Assembly: GCA_012727915.1 (NCBI GenBank)
Contig: JAAYGD010000008.1
Coordinates: forward strand, 1-37,776
DNA from: Mycoplasmatota bacterium
Lineage (GTDB): Bacteria; Bacillota_I; Bacilli_A; RF39; UBA660
Reading direction: 5' to 3'
Length of the DNA stretch: 37,776 nucleotides
The notes below the pieces were generated by a model. The model ran no database searches, had not been told where the DNA came from, and saw nothing but the letters and a program-made list of their open reading frames with translations. Positions 19,501 through 29,187 of this stretch are shown piece by piece; within the stretch, counting starts at the first letter, position 1; each line of letters opens with the position of its first letter. The position numbers and the translations under genes are program-made.

Positions 19501-20041
19501 CATCTTTATAAGGATTCTCTTTATCTATCTTATCAACAAATAATATTCCATTTAAATGATCTATTTCATGTTGAAACGCAATTGATAATTCTTCTCTTCC
19601 TCTATATGATACTTTGTTTCCGTTCATATCATATCCTTCAATTGTTACTCTAGCATATCTTGGAATTATTCCTTCAATTTCTCTATTAACACTTAAACAA
19701 CCTTCACCGAATTCAGCATATATTAATTCTTCAGAATGACTAACTATTTTTGGATTTGCTATAAAATAGTTTTTAAAGGATTGCTCTTTATCTCCTTCTT
19801 TTGTTGTTTCTTCAACTATTACGAAGAATCTTTTTAAAATTCCTAATTGAACTGCTGATAAACCCATTCCAGGTCTTAAATCATATTTCAAACTAAATTC
19901 TTCTATTTGACTTAATCTTAAATGTTCCATCATATCTGTTGCTAATTTTTTATCTTCTTTAGACATTGGAAAAACAACTTCCTTACTTACTTGTCGAAGT
20001 CTGTTATCAAGTTCATCCAAAATGTCATTTGATTTAATCAT
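19478..20041 (-). CDS. def: Peptide deformylase
   Basis: GMGLSAVQLGI, EGCLSV, QHEIDHLNG motifs; start at MIKSNDILDE behind GGTGATTTTA. Confidence 0.95.
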   Translation of the reverse strand: MIKSNDILDELDNRLRQVSKEVVFPMSKEDKKLATDMMEHLRLSQIEEFSLKYDLRPGMGLSAVQLGILKRFFVIVEETTKEGDKEQSFKNYFIANPKIVSHSEELIYAEFGEGCLSVNREIEGIIPRYARVTIEGYDMNGNKVSYRGREELSIAFQHEIDHLNGILFVDKIDKENPYKDENKMRPI

Positions 20042-20129
20042 TAAAATCACCAACAAAATTATAACATAGTTTACAAAACATTACAAATTATGTTATTATA
20101 AAATACAAGTTGAAAAAATTGGAGGTATT

Positions 20130-20927
20130 ATGAAAGCAGAAGTATATAATAGATTAAAATCATTAGAATTTTTAAGGTTAATGATAAATTGTAATGGTTC
20201 AAATTATTTTGATAATGAAATAAAATTTCAAGAAGAATTATTGAATGATTTAAATAAATTAAAAAATATTGATACAAATGATGAAGAATATTTTGAGTTA
20301 TTAAAAAAATGTTATCATATAAAATTTAATGAAGAAGACTATACAGAAATTAGTAAAATGATATTAAATGCTAAAAAAATAAAAAAAGCATATGTTAAAT
20401 CATCAATAGTAGAAAAAAGTATTGGAGAAACAAAGTATTCGAGAGAACAGGTTACTTCAAGATTTGATTTTAATTATATTAATATATTTTTATCATCTAA
20501 TAGAAAATATAAACTGAATTTATCTAAGATTTATTCTTATGAAGATATTAATAAAATGCTTAGTGATAATAAAATTGTATTAATTGATTATAAATTAGAT
20601 AAATCAGTTAAAATGTCTAAGAACGATGCTAATAATTATTTTGATAAAACTGCATCTTTACCATTTTTAAGTTTTCATTATTCTCATAATATTAATGAAA
20701 AATTTCCAATAGTATCAAAAAATTTAAAACAATATATTAGAACTTCTTTAACACCAGAAGTAATAGATAAGGATATTAGTAAATTAAGAATATCAACAAG
20801 AAATACATTAAGTGAAATTTCTAAAAGTTTAAAAAATAGTGATTCAAATTCATATAAAAGGAATTTTTCAAAAGAAGAAATGTTAGAAGTATGTGATAAA
20901 CACCTATTAATATTAAGTAACAATTAA
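20130..20927 (+). CDS. Hypothetical protein
   Basis: 265-aa ORF with SD (GGAGG); no family recognised. Confidence 0.75.
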   Translation: MKAEVYNRLKSLEFLRLMINCNGSNYFDNEIKFQEELLNDLNKLKNIDTNDEEYFELLKKCYHIKFNEEDYTEISKMILNAKKIKKAYVKSSIVEKSIGETKYSREQVTSRFDFNYINIFLSSNRKYKLNLSKIYSYEDINKMLSDNKIVLIDYKLDKSVKMSKNDANNYFDKTASLPFLSFHYSHNINEKFPIVSKNLKQYIRTSLTPEVIDKDISKLRISTRNTLSEISKSLKNSDSNSYKRNFSKEEMLEVCDKHLLILSNN

Positions 20928-20968
20928 TAGTATTGTTTTTATTATGATATAATTATTATGGAGGTAAT

Positions 20969-21868
20969 ATGAATTTAATAATAGGATCTCATGTGTCCTT
21001 TGTAAAAGATAAACAATTACTGGGAAGCGTAGAAGAAGCTTTAAATTATGGTTCTAATGCATTTATGATATATACTGGAGCTCCTCAAAATACTAATAGA
21101 ATTTCTTTAAATAATGATTTAAACACAAAGGGAAAAGAATTAATTATAAAAAATAATATAGATTTTAATAATATTATAGTTCATGCTCCATATATTATTA
21201 ATCTTGCTAATAAAAAGGATGAAGAATTTAGAAATTTTACTTTAAATTTTTTAAAGCAAGAAATAAAAAGATGTGAAGAATTAGGAATATATAAGTTAGT
21301 ACTACATCCTGGATCACATGTTGGATTAGGAGAAGAAGTTGGCTTAAATAACATAGTTGATGGATTAAATATAGTGCTTGAAGATAATAGTCCAGTTAAG
21401 ATATTAATCGAAACAATGTCTGGAAAAGGTACTGAATGTTGTTATAAGTTTGAACACATAAAATATATAATAGATAATGTAAAAAATAATGATAGATTAG
21501 AAGTATGTATGGACAGTTGCCACATGAGTGATGCGGGATATGATATTACTAAATTTGATATATTGTTAGATGAATTTGATAAAATTGTGGGTTTAAATAA
21601 AGTAAGCGCAATACATATTAATGATTCTAAAAATAATATTGGTGATAAAAAAGATAGACACGCTAATATTGGATATGGAAACTTAGGTTTTGATAATATA
21701 ATAAATATAATTTATAACAAAAGATTAGAAAATATACCTAAAATATTGGAAACACCTTATATTGAAAATACATATCCACCATATAAATTTGAAATAGAAA
21801 TGATAAAAAATAAGATATTTAACCCTAATTTGATTGAAACAATAACAAAATATTATAAAAACCTTTGA
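20969..21868 (+). CDS. nfo: Endonuclease IV (deoxyribonuclease IV)
   Basis: IGSHVSF, VLHPGSHVG, ETMSGKGTE, CMDSCHMSDAGYD, HINDSKN, HANIGYGNLG. Confidence 0.95.
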   Translation: MNLIIGSHVSFVKDKQLLGSVEEALNYGSNAFMIYTGAPQNTNRISLNNDLNTKGKELIIKNNIDFNNIIVHAPYIINLANKKDEEFRNFTLNFLKQEIKRCEELGIYKLVLHPGSHVGLGEEVGLNNIVDGLNIVLEDNSPVKILIETMSGKGTECCYKFEHIKYIIDNVKNNDRLEVCMDSCHMSDAGYDITKFDILLDEFDKIVGLNKVSAIHINDSKNNIGDKKDRHANIGYGNLGFDNIINIIYNKRLENIPKILETPYIENTYPPYKFEIEMIKNKIFNPNLIETITKYYKNL

Positions 21869-21921
21869 TATTTCTTAATATTTTGATATAATCATATTGG
21901 TAAAAAAAGGAGTGATTAATT

Positions 21922-22086
21922 ATGGCAAAAGCACAAAATAGGGAAAGAATTACTTTACTGTGTTCTGAGTGTAAAGAAGAGAATTATAGAACAGTAAAAA
22001 ATAAAAAAAATACTGTTGAAAAATTAGAACTTAATAAATTTTGTCCAAGATGTAATAAAACTACATTACATAAAGAAAAGAAATAA
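21922..22086 (+). CDS. rpmG: 50S ribosomal protein L33 (Zn-ribbon type)
   Basis: Own translation: [54 protein letters not shown]; not in ORF track (54 aa). Confidence 0.93.
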   Translation: MAKAQNRERITLLCSECKEENYRTVKNKKNTVEKLELNKFCPRCNKTTLHKEKK

Positions 22087-22115
22087 ACTAAGGTTTATTT
22101 TTTATTGGAGGCATT

Positions 22116-22673
22116 ATGATAAATGTTAATGATTTTAAAACTGGGATGACAATAGAATTAGATGGAGAAATATTTGAAGTTTTAGAGTTTTCTCATGTTA
22201 AACCAGGTAAAGGAGCAGCCTTTGTTAAAGCAAAATTATATAATTTAAGAACAGGATCTAATACAGAAAATTCATTTAATTCTAGTACAAAAGTTCCAAA
22301 AGCTTTAATTGAAAAAAAGCCTATGCAATTTCTATATATGAATGGTAATAATTATGTATTTATGAATATGGATAATTATGAACAAATTGAAATAAATGAA
22401 ACTCAAATAAATAAAGAAAAAAATTATTTAAAAGAAAATCAAGATGTATTTGTAATTTTTTATGGAGATGAATTATTAGGTATTAATTTGCCTGAAAAAG
22501 TTGAATTGCTAATTACTAAATCAGAGCCAGGTGTAAAAGGTAATACATCATCAACTGCAATGAAAGACGCTATAACTGAAACTGGTCTTTTAGTAAAAGT
22601 ACCATTATTTGTTAATGAAGGTGAAGAAATTATAGTATCTACCAAAGATGGTAAATATGTATCAAGAAAATAA
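22116..22673 (+). CDS. efp: Translation elongation factor P
   Basis: GMTIELDGEIFEVLEFSHVKPGKGAAFVKAKLYNLRTG; C-terminal EGEEIIVSTKDGKYVSRK. Confidence 0.96.
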   Translation: MINVNDFKTGMTIELDGEIFEVLEFSHVKPGKGAAFVKAKLYNLRTGSNTENSFNSSTKVPKALIEKKPMQFLYMNGNNYVFMNMDNYEQIEINETQINKEKNYLKENQDVFVIFYGDELLGINLPEKVELLITKSEPGVKGNTSSTAMKDAITETGLLVKVPLFVNEGEEIIVSTKDGKYVSRK

Positions 22674-22700
22674 AAAAAACGAATTAAAATCGTTTTTTTT
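22672..22700. terminator. Bidirectional intrinsic terminator
   Basis: AAAAAAAACGA / TCGTTTTTTTT. Confidence 0.75.
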
Positions 22701-22701
22701 A

Positions 22702-22812
22702 TTATAGATTTAATAATGGGTATATTATAGTTGCTATCATTGCACCAACTACAACTATAAGCATAGTCCATATTCCTATTTTTTTAAGTAATTCTTTTTT
22801 CTTTTTATTCAT
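22702..22812 (-). CDS. 36-aa single-TM membrane protein
   Basis: Own translation MNKKKKELLKKIGIWTMLIVVVGAMIATIIYPLLNL*; SD GAGGTG, upstream TATAAT, downstream terminator; below ORF-track cutoff. Confidence 0.65.
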   Translation of the reverse strand: MNKKKKELLKKIGIWTMLIVVVGAMIATIIYPLLNL

Positions 22813-22876
22813 TATTCACCTCGATATAATTATATCATATATGTAATTTTGTGTTATACTAAATTTGGTGATTTCA

Positions 22877-23980
22877 ATGAAAAAAATTGTTGTAGGAATG
22901 AGTGGAGGAGTTGATTCTTCAGTTGCGGCATATTTATTAAAAGAACAAGGATATGAAGTAATTGGTTTATTTATGAGAAATTGGGATTCATTAATAAATA
23001 ATGATATTATGGGTAATCCCACAATTGAGAATGATATATGCACTCAAGAAGAAGATTATAATGATGCATTATATGTATGTAACCAATTAGATATACCTCT
23101 TCATAGGGTTGATTTTGTAAAGGAATACTGGGATTATGTATTTACTTATTTTTTAGATGAATTAAAGAAGGGAAGAACTCCAAATCCTGATGTAATGTGT
23201 AATAAGTATATTAAGTTTGATTATTTTATAAAAGAAGCAAAAAGATTAGGAGCTGATTATGTTGCAACTGGACATTATGCTAGAATCATTGATGGTACTT
23301 TATATAAAGGAATAGACACTAACAAAGATCAAAGTTATTTTCTTTGTGAATTAACTAAAAAACAACTTGAAAATGTATTATTTCCAGTAGGGGAGTTAAA
23401 TAAAGATGAAGTTAGAGATATTGCAATAAAATTAAATTTGAAGACAGCAAAGAAAAAAGATTCAACCGGAATTTGTTTTATTGGTGAAAGAAATTTTAAA
23501 AACTTTTTAAAAAACTATTTACCAACAAAAGAGGGAGATATAGTCAATATTGAAAACAAAAAAGTATTGGGTAAACATATAGGATTAATGTATTATACAA
23601 TTGGTCAAAGAAGAGGTTTAAATATTGGTGGATATAAAGAAAGATTATATGTTGTAGGAAAAGATTTAAATAAAAATATACTATATGTTTGTTATGGTGA
23701 TGATAATGAATACTTATATAGTGATGAAGCCTTAATTGAAGACTTTAATTTAATGAGTGATAAAAAAGTAGATAAATGTAATGCTAAATTTAGATATAGA
23801 CAAAAAGATAATGAGGTATATATAGAATATTTGAAAGATAAAGAAATAATTGTTAAATATAATAATATTAAGGCTGTTACACCAGGTCAAATATGCGTAT
23901 TATATGATGGGGATGAATGTATTGGTGGTGGAATTATTAAGGAAGTTAGAAAAAATGGTAATAAATTATGGTATCTATAA
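22877..23980 (+). CDS. mnmA: tRNA 2-thiouridine synthase MnmA (TrmU)
   Basis: GMSGGVDSSVAAYLL, NPDVMCNKYIKF, TGHYAR, STGICFIGER. Confidence 0.95.
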   Translation: MKKIVVGMSGGVDSSVAAYLLKEQGYEVIGLFMRNWDSLINNDIMGNPTIENDICTQEEDYNDALYVCNQLDIPLHRVDFVKEYWDYVFTYFLDELKKGRTPNPDVMCNKYIKFDYFIKEAKRLGADYVATGHYARIIDGTLYKGIDTNKDQSYFLCELTKKQLENVLFPVGELNKDEVRDIAIKLNLKTAKKKDSTGICFIGERNFKNFLKNYLPTKEGDIVNIENKKVLGKHIGLMYYTIGQRRGLNIGGYKERLYVVGKDLNKNILYVCYGDDNEYLYSDEALIEDFNLMSDKKVDKCNAKFRYRQKDNEVYIEYLKDKEIIVKYNNIKAVTPGQICVLYDGDECIGGGIIKEVRKNGNKLWYL

Positions 23981-23990
23981 TTTACAATCC

Positions 23991-24018
23991 TTGACATTTT
24001 ATATATTTATGATAAAAT
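23991..24018 (+). promoter_or_regulatory. Sigma-70-type promoter (TTGACA-N16-TAAAAT)
   Basis: Consensus -35 and near-consensus -10 upstream of 24040. Confidence 0.65.
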
Positions 24019-24039
24019 AAATATGTATTGGAGGTAACT

Positions 24040-24810
24040 ATGAATTTATTAGAAGATTTCCTTAGAGAATTAGGAATATCAAAAGTTAAGTTAGCTAAAT
24101 ATTTAAATGTGTCAAGACAAATGGTATACAATTATTTAGAAATGAAGAGCATCGATGAATGGCCAAAGGATAAAAAACTTAAATTATTTTTGTTATTAGA
24201 TATACAAGAATATGATGATATTAAGAATATTAAACCCAATAATGAATACATTTCAAGATTAGAAAAACTAATTAATGAAACTGATGAAGATTATAATTTT
24301 TCTGGAAGTAATAAATATGATTTAAAAGAATTAAGTAAAAAACAACAAAAAATATTATTAGAAATTGTTGATTTAATAAAGGAATTATTAAGCGAAGATG
24401 AAAATGGATCATCATATTCTACATGCAAATATTTATATAACTTTTTACAAGTTGTAGATGATGTTGAAGAATTAAAATATATATTAGCGTACTTCTCAAA
24501 AGCAAATGGATTTATTCCTGTTAATGAGTTCGTTTATAATGAAGAAAATCAAATTAATTTTGAAAGTATAATGTTTCAAGCTATATCGTTATTCAATAAT
24601 GGTGGAGCATCTAAATCCAAATTGTTAGAAGCTCATAAAAAGTTTGAAGCTGAAATAGAGCAAAGACAAGAAGAGAAGTTATCTAGAACTCAAGAATTAA
24701 ACACAGTTAAAATACAAGCATTAAGAGAACTTGGTTATACTGAATTAAACGAAAAGAACTCTACAGAAGTTTTTGAAAAGATTGCGGAAATTCAATCAAG
24801 AAAAATATAA
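24040..24810 (+). CDS. Helix-turn-helix (XRE-like) DNA-binding protein
   Basis: N-terminal LGISKVKLAKYLNVSRQMVYNYL HTH; SD GGAGGT before ATG 24040. Confidence 0.7.
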   Translation: MNLLEDFLRELGISKVKLAKYLNVSRQMVYNYLEMKSIDEWPKDKKLKLFLLLDIQEYDDIKNIKPNNEYISRLEKLINETDEDYNFSGSNKYDLKELSKKQQKILLEIVDLIKELLSEDENGSSYSTCKYLYNFLQVVDDVEELKYILAYFSKANGFIPVNEFVYNEENQINFESIMFQAISLFNNGGASKSKLLEAHKKFEAEIEQRQEEKLSRTQELNTVKIQALRELGYTELNEKNSTEVFEKIAEIQSRKI

Positions 24811-24823
24811 TAATATGTAAAGT

Positions 24824-24849
24824 AAAAGTAGGGGGATCCCCCTACTTTT
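24824..24849. terminator. Strong palindromic terminator
   Basis: AAAAGTAGGGGGATCCCCCTACTTTT, perfect palindrome with T-run. Confidence 0.85.
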
Positions 24850-24983
24850 TATATTGTTTTTTATATATAAATTATAAGCGTTTAATATTTATATAATTAT
24901 TTAATATATTTAGTACAAATAATATAATTTATATCATAATTGAAATATATATAAATTACATATCTTATATTACATTTTAAAAT

Positions 24984-25231
24984 CTTAATCGAGATTAAGT
25001 AATGTGCATAAATACCTATCTTAATTAATGATATTTTCTTAATCATGTTTGTTTAGGATAGATAAATAATCATCTTAATTAATAATATATAGATTATTTA
25101 TATATTGTTATGATTAATATCATATATAATGAAAGTATTTATTATATTATAAATAAGAGTGTATTCCCTTATATTTAAAGGATTCTAAGAATATTCGTAC
25201 ACAAATAATATATCATTATAATGTACATTAT
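24984..25231. repeat. Cluster of palindromes/inverted repeats in a ~500 bp non-coding block
   Basis: CTTAATC-GA-GATTAAG (24984-24999); ATAAATAATC/GATTATTTAT (25062-25071/25092-25101); ATTCTAAGAAT (25182-25192); ATAATGTACATTAT (25218-25231); CTTAAT repeated at 24984, 25020, 25038, 25074. Confidence 0.6.
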
Positions 25232-25311
25232 GTTAACTTCTATTATATTGATAAAAAAAGATACTAAATATAGTACCTCTTCTCTATTGTTATAATCCTT
25301 AATAATAATTA

Positions 25312-25644
25312 TTAAATACCTTTTTGATTAGTTGGAACACTTATTAAAGTATACTCATTATAATGATATAATGTTTTATCTTTAGGATTTTCTGGTACTG
25401 TTTTTCCTGCATAAACTCTTTTAAAATTATCCCAATCAAGTTTCCTTGCTTCATAATCATAAGTTACATATTCAGAAAACCATTCTTTAGTAAAGTAATC
25501 TTCACTATTTTTTTCTACAATTACCTCTTTAATAACTACATCTTTGTTATATGTCTTACTATCATTATATAATGATAATGTACCTCCTAGTATCAGCGTA
25601 CCAGCTATTGCAAGCGTTAAATAATTTTTCTTTTTTTCAGTCAC
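25312..25644 (-). CDS. Small membrane-anchored hypothetical protein
   Basis: MTEKKKNYLTLAIAGTLILGGTLSLYND..., N-terminal TM; consensus promoter upstream. Confidence 0.7.
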   Translation of the reverse strand: MTEKKKNYLTLAIAGTLILGGTLSLYNDSKTYNKDVVIKEVIVEKNSEDYFTKEWFSEYVTYDYEARKLDWDNFKRVYAGKTVPENPKDKTLYHYNEYTLISVPTNQKGI

Positions 25645-25678
25645 AATTAATCTCCCCCTTTTTAATTGAATGACTTAT

Positions 25679-25706
25679 ATTATACACGGAAATATATTTT
25701 TGTCAA
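25679..25706 (-). promoter_or_regulatory. Sigma-70-type promoter (TTGACA-N16-TATAAT)
   Basis: Minus strand TTGACAAAAATATATTTCCGTGTATAAT, exact -35 and -10 consensus. Confidence 0.75.
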
Positions 25707-25764
25707 GTTATGTACAAAGCGTGTGATTTAGAGACACTTTTATATATGTATATATTTTAAAAAA

Positions 25765-26037
25765 TTATAGTGTTTCATCCTTATTAATATTAGGTTCAGC
25801 ATTATCAATAGATTCTATAACTGTAGTATCTTTACTGTCAATTGGTTCTATTATTTGTCCTTTATTATAAAATTCATTTAAAGCTTGTAATGTACCTTTT
25901 TTTACTATTTTTATTTCCATTTTATATTTTAAATATAAAAGTAAGGGAACAAAAAGTATTGTTAAAATAACTATAGTTGTTACTACTCCGGAAATTGAAT
26001 CTCCTATAAGACTATTTATTTGATCTATATCATACAT
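25765..26037 (-). CDS. Small membrane protein with charged C-terminal tail
   Basis: TM segment VVTTIVILTILFVPLLLYLKYK. Confidence 0.65.
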   Translation of the reverse strand: MYDIDQINSLIGDSISGVVTTIVILTILFVPLLLYLKYKMEIKIVKKGTLQALNEFYNKGQIIEPIDSKDTTVIESIDNAEPNINKDETL

Positions 26038-26076
26038 ATTATCACCTATTTTTATTATATCACAAAAAAAGAACTA

Positions 26077-29000
26077 TTATTTATAGTTCTCTACTCTTTC
26101 AATTTCTAATCCTACTTCTAAACCATTTAAATCCAATTTATTATTAATATTTCTTTTGGTTATATTAATTGCTAGAGTATCCTTAGAAATATATTCTTTA
26201 AACTCATTTAATACTATCTCAAAATCCTCTTTACTATCATAATAAATATTAATTCTATCTATTACATTATAATTATTAGTTTTTCTTAGTTGTTGAATTT
26301 TTGAAACTAATTCTCTTGCTACTCCTTCATTTATTAAGTTTTGAGTAAGGTTAGTATCTAATATAATAAACTTATTATTTTGCATTTGAGCATTATATCC
26401 TTCTTTTGATGAAATTCTAATATCTATCATGTTTTTGTTAATAATATAATTTTTATTATCAATGTTGATTTGAATATCCCCTACTTCTAGTTTATTTAAA
26501 TCATCTTCAGATATTTTTGATAAATATTCTTGAAACAATTTAATATTTGATCCAAATATAGGACCAGCTTCTTTAAAATTAGGTTTTACTTCAAAATTCA
26601 TATATTTATTTAGATTGTTTTCAAATATAACTTCTTTAACATTTAATTCTTCTTTTATTAAGTCAACTAAATCTCCAATTAATGATTTATATTTTCCGTT
26701 TATTATTACATTTGATATAGGTTGTCTAACCTTGATTTTAGCTTCTTCACGAGCAAATCTACCTAAGGTTATTAAATCCCTTACTAAATCCATCTTTTCT
26801 TCTAAATGGTCATTAAAATGCTTCTTATTATATATTGGATAGTCTTCTAAGTGTACTGAATCATTATTAGTAAGTTTTTTATATAAGTCTTCAGTTATAA
26901 AAGGAATTATGGGTGCCATTAATTTAGTAAGTCCTAATAATACTTCATAAGTGGTTTTATAAACTGCTTTTTTACTATTATTTAGTTCTGAATCCCAGAA
27001 TCTTCTTCTATTTCTTCTTATATACCAATTAGATAAATCATCATTTAAAAATAGTTGAATATGTTTTACTGCTCTATTTAAATCATATTCTTTTAATGCA
27101 ATATCAGTATTCATTACTAATCTATTATATTTAGATAATAACCATTTATCTATTTCTTCTCTATCTTCATAATCTATTTCATAAGTTCTTGGATCTATTC
27201 TATCTGTATTTGCATATAATTGAAAAAATGTATAAGTATTTTTTAATGTATTAAACATTTTAGATTGAACTTCTTTTAATCCTTCGATATCAAATTTTGT
27301 TGGTAACCATGTAGGTGATACATATAATAAATACCATCTTAATACATCTGCTCCATATTCATCAAACATCTTAAATGGATCTACTGCATTTCCTTTACTT
27401 TTACTCATTTTTTGTCCATTTTTATCTAACAATAAATCATTTACTAATACATTTTTATATGGAGAAACTCCTTTAACAAATGTAGAGATTGCTATTAATG
27501 AATAGAACCATCCTCTTGTTTGGTCTATTCCTTCACATATAAAGTCTGCTGGAAATTGTGATTCAAACAATTCTTTGTTTTCAAATGGATAATGATATTG
27601 AGAAAAAGGCATAGATCCAGAATCAAACCAACAATCTATTACTTCTTTTACTCTAGTCATAGTTTTATTACATTTAGGACATTTAATATGAATTTCATCT
27701 ACAAATGGTCTATGTAAATCTATAGTATTATCAATTTTTTCTATTGATTTATTAATTAATTCTTCAATAGATGCGATTGATTCTATATGACCACATTCAC
27801 ATTTCCATATATTTAATGGAGTCCCCCAATATCTAGTTCTAGATATTGCCCAATCATTTAAATTTTCTAACCAATTTCCAAATCTTTTTTCTCCAATAAA
27901 TGAAGGATGCCAATTAACTGAATTATTATTATCAATTAATTTATCTTTTAGTTTAGTCATTTCTATATACCAACTGGGTTTAGCATAATAAAGAAGCGGT
28001 GTATCGCATCTCCAACAATGTGGATAATTATGTAATACTCTTTCTTTTTTAAATAATTTATTATTTTCTTTTAGATATTTAATTATTTCAACATCAGCGT
28101 CAAATACTAATATATCTTTCCAAGGACCTTCAGTATATTTGCCATCTTCTCCAACTGGATTTAATACTGGTAGATCATATTTTCTTCCTACTTGATAATC
28201 ATCTTCACCAAAAGCAGGCGCAATATGAACTATACCTGTACCATCTTCAGTAGTAACATAATCTGCTAAAGTAACATAAAATGCTTTTTTATTTACTTTT
28301 AATTCCGGTATTAATTGTTCATATTCAATATATTCTAAATCTTTTCCATTTAATTCTTCTAATACTTCAATATCATCACCTAATACTTTATGAGTTAATG
28401 ATTTTGCTAATATAAATGTATATCCTTGTGATTTTACTTTTACATATGTTTCATTAGGATTAACTGCTAAAGCAACATTTGATAATAATGTCCATGGAGT
28501 TGTTGTCCATACTAAGAAGTATTCATCTTTATTTTTAACTTTCATAGTTGCTATTACTGTATCAGTATTGACTTCTTTATATCCTTGAGCTACTTCGTGA
28601 GATGCTAAACCAGTACCACATCTTGTACAATATGGTAATATTTTATGGCCCTCATATATTAATCCTTCTTTGAAGAATTTATTTAATATCCACCATTCTG
28701 TTTCAATATAATTATTATCAAAAGTTACATATGGGTTATCTAAATCAATAAAATATCCCATCTTTTTAGTCATTAAACTAAAAGCATCTTTATTTTTAAA
28801 GACTGATTCTTTACATTTTTCATTGAATTCTTTTATTCCAAATTCTTCAATTTCTTTTTTACTTTTTAATCCTAATTGTTTTTCTACTTCTATTTCAACA
28901 GGTAAACCATGAGTATCCCAACCAGCTTTTCTAACTACTCTTTTGCCTTTCATAGTTTGATATTTACACACAGTATCTTTTAATATTCTGGATACTACAT

Positions 29001-29178
29001 GGTGAATACCAGGCATTCCATTAGCGGTAGGAGGGCCTTCATAAAAAACAAAATTTTCTTTACCTTCTCTATTATTAATTGTTTTATTTAAAATATCTTC
29101 TTTTTCCCATTTATCAGATATTTTATCTTCTATTTCACTTATCCTGCCTTTTTCTAATTCTTCAAATATTATTTTCAT
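26077..29178 (-). CDS. ileS: Isoleucyl-tRNA synthetase, type-2-like
   Basis: FVFYEGPPTANGMPGIHHVVSRILKD, GWDTHGLPVEIEVEK, KMSKSKGNAVDP; long C-terminal extension. Confidence 0.95.
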   Translation of the reverse strand: MKIIFEELEKGRISEIEDKISDKWEKEDILNKTINNREGKENFVFYEGPPTANGMPGIHHVVSRILKDTVCKYQTMKGKRVVRKAGWDTHGLPVEIEVEKQLGLKSKKEIEEFGIKEFNEKCKESVFKNKDAFSLMTKKMGYFIDLDNPYVTFDNNYIETEWWILNKFFKEGLIYEGHKILPYCTRCGTGLASHEVAQGYKEVNTDTVIATMKVKNKDEYFLVWTTTPWTLLSNVALAVNPNETYVKVKSQGYTFILAKSLTHKVLGDDIEVLEELNGKDLEYIEYEQLIPELKVNKKAFYVTLADYVTTEDGTGIVHIAPAFGEDDYQVGRKYDLPVLNPVGEDGKYTEGPWKDILVFDADVEIIKYLKENNKLFKKERVLHNYPHCWRCDTPLLYYAKPSWYIEMTKLKDKLIDNNNSVNWHPSFIGEKRFGNWLENLNDWAISRTRYWGTPLNIWKCECGHIESIASIEELINKSIEKIDNTIDLHRPFVDEIHIKCPKCNKTMTRVKEVIDCWFDSGSMPFSQYHYPFENKELFESQFPADFICEGIDQTRGWFYSLIAISTFVKGVSPYKNVLVNDLLLDKNGQKMSKSKGNAVDPFKMFDEYGADVLRWYLLYVSPTWLPTKFDIEGLKEVQSKMFNTLKNTYTFFQLYANTDRIDPRTYEIDYEDREEIDKWLLSKYNRLVMNTDIALKEYDLNRAVKHIQLFLNDDLSNWYIRRNRRRFWDSELNNSKKAVYKTTYEVLLGLTKLMAPIIPFITEDLYKKLTNNDSVHLEDYPIYNKKHFNDHLEEKMDLVRDLITLGRFAREEAKIKVRQPISNVIINGKYKSLIGDLVDLIKEELNVKEVIFENNLNKYMNFEVKPNFKEAGPIFGSNIKLFQEYLSKISEDDLNKLEVGDIQINIDNKNYIINKNMIDIRISSKEGYNAQMQNNKFIILDTNLTQNLINEGVARELVSKIQQLRKTNNYNVIDRINIYYDSKEDFEIVLNEFKEYISKDTLAINITKRNINNKLDLNGLEVGLEIERVENYK

Positions 29179-29187
29179 ATTTACTCC

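Noticed and set aside
5821-21868. Possible Mycoplasma-type code (UGA = Trp)
   Set aside because: TGA serves as the stop of sufB, the 5129-5830 ORF and nfo, and Trp positions use TGG.
24850-25311. oriC or CRISPR array
   Set aside because: No DnaA-box (TTATCCACA) cluster and no regular repeat-spacer units; only short AT-rich palindromes and CTTAAT repeats.
26077-29178. ileS as a horizontally acquired mobile mupirocin-resistance gene (mupA-like)
   Set aside because: It sits in the conserved sepF-divIVA-ileS context behind an Ile T-box, with no mobile element nearby, so it looks like the resident gene.
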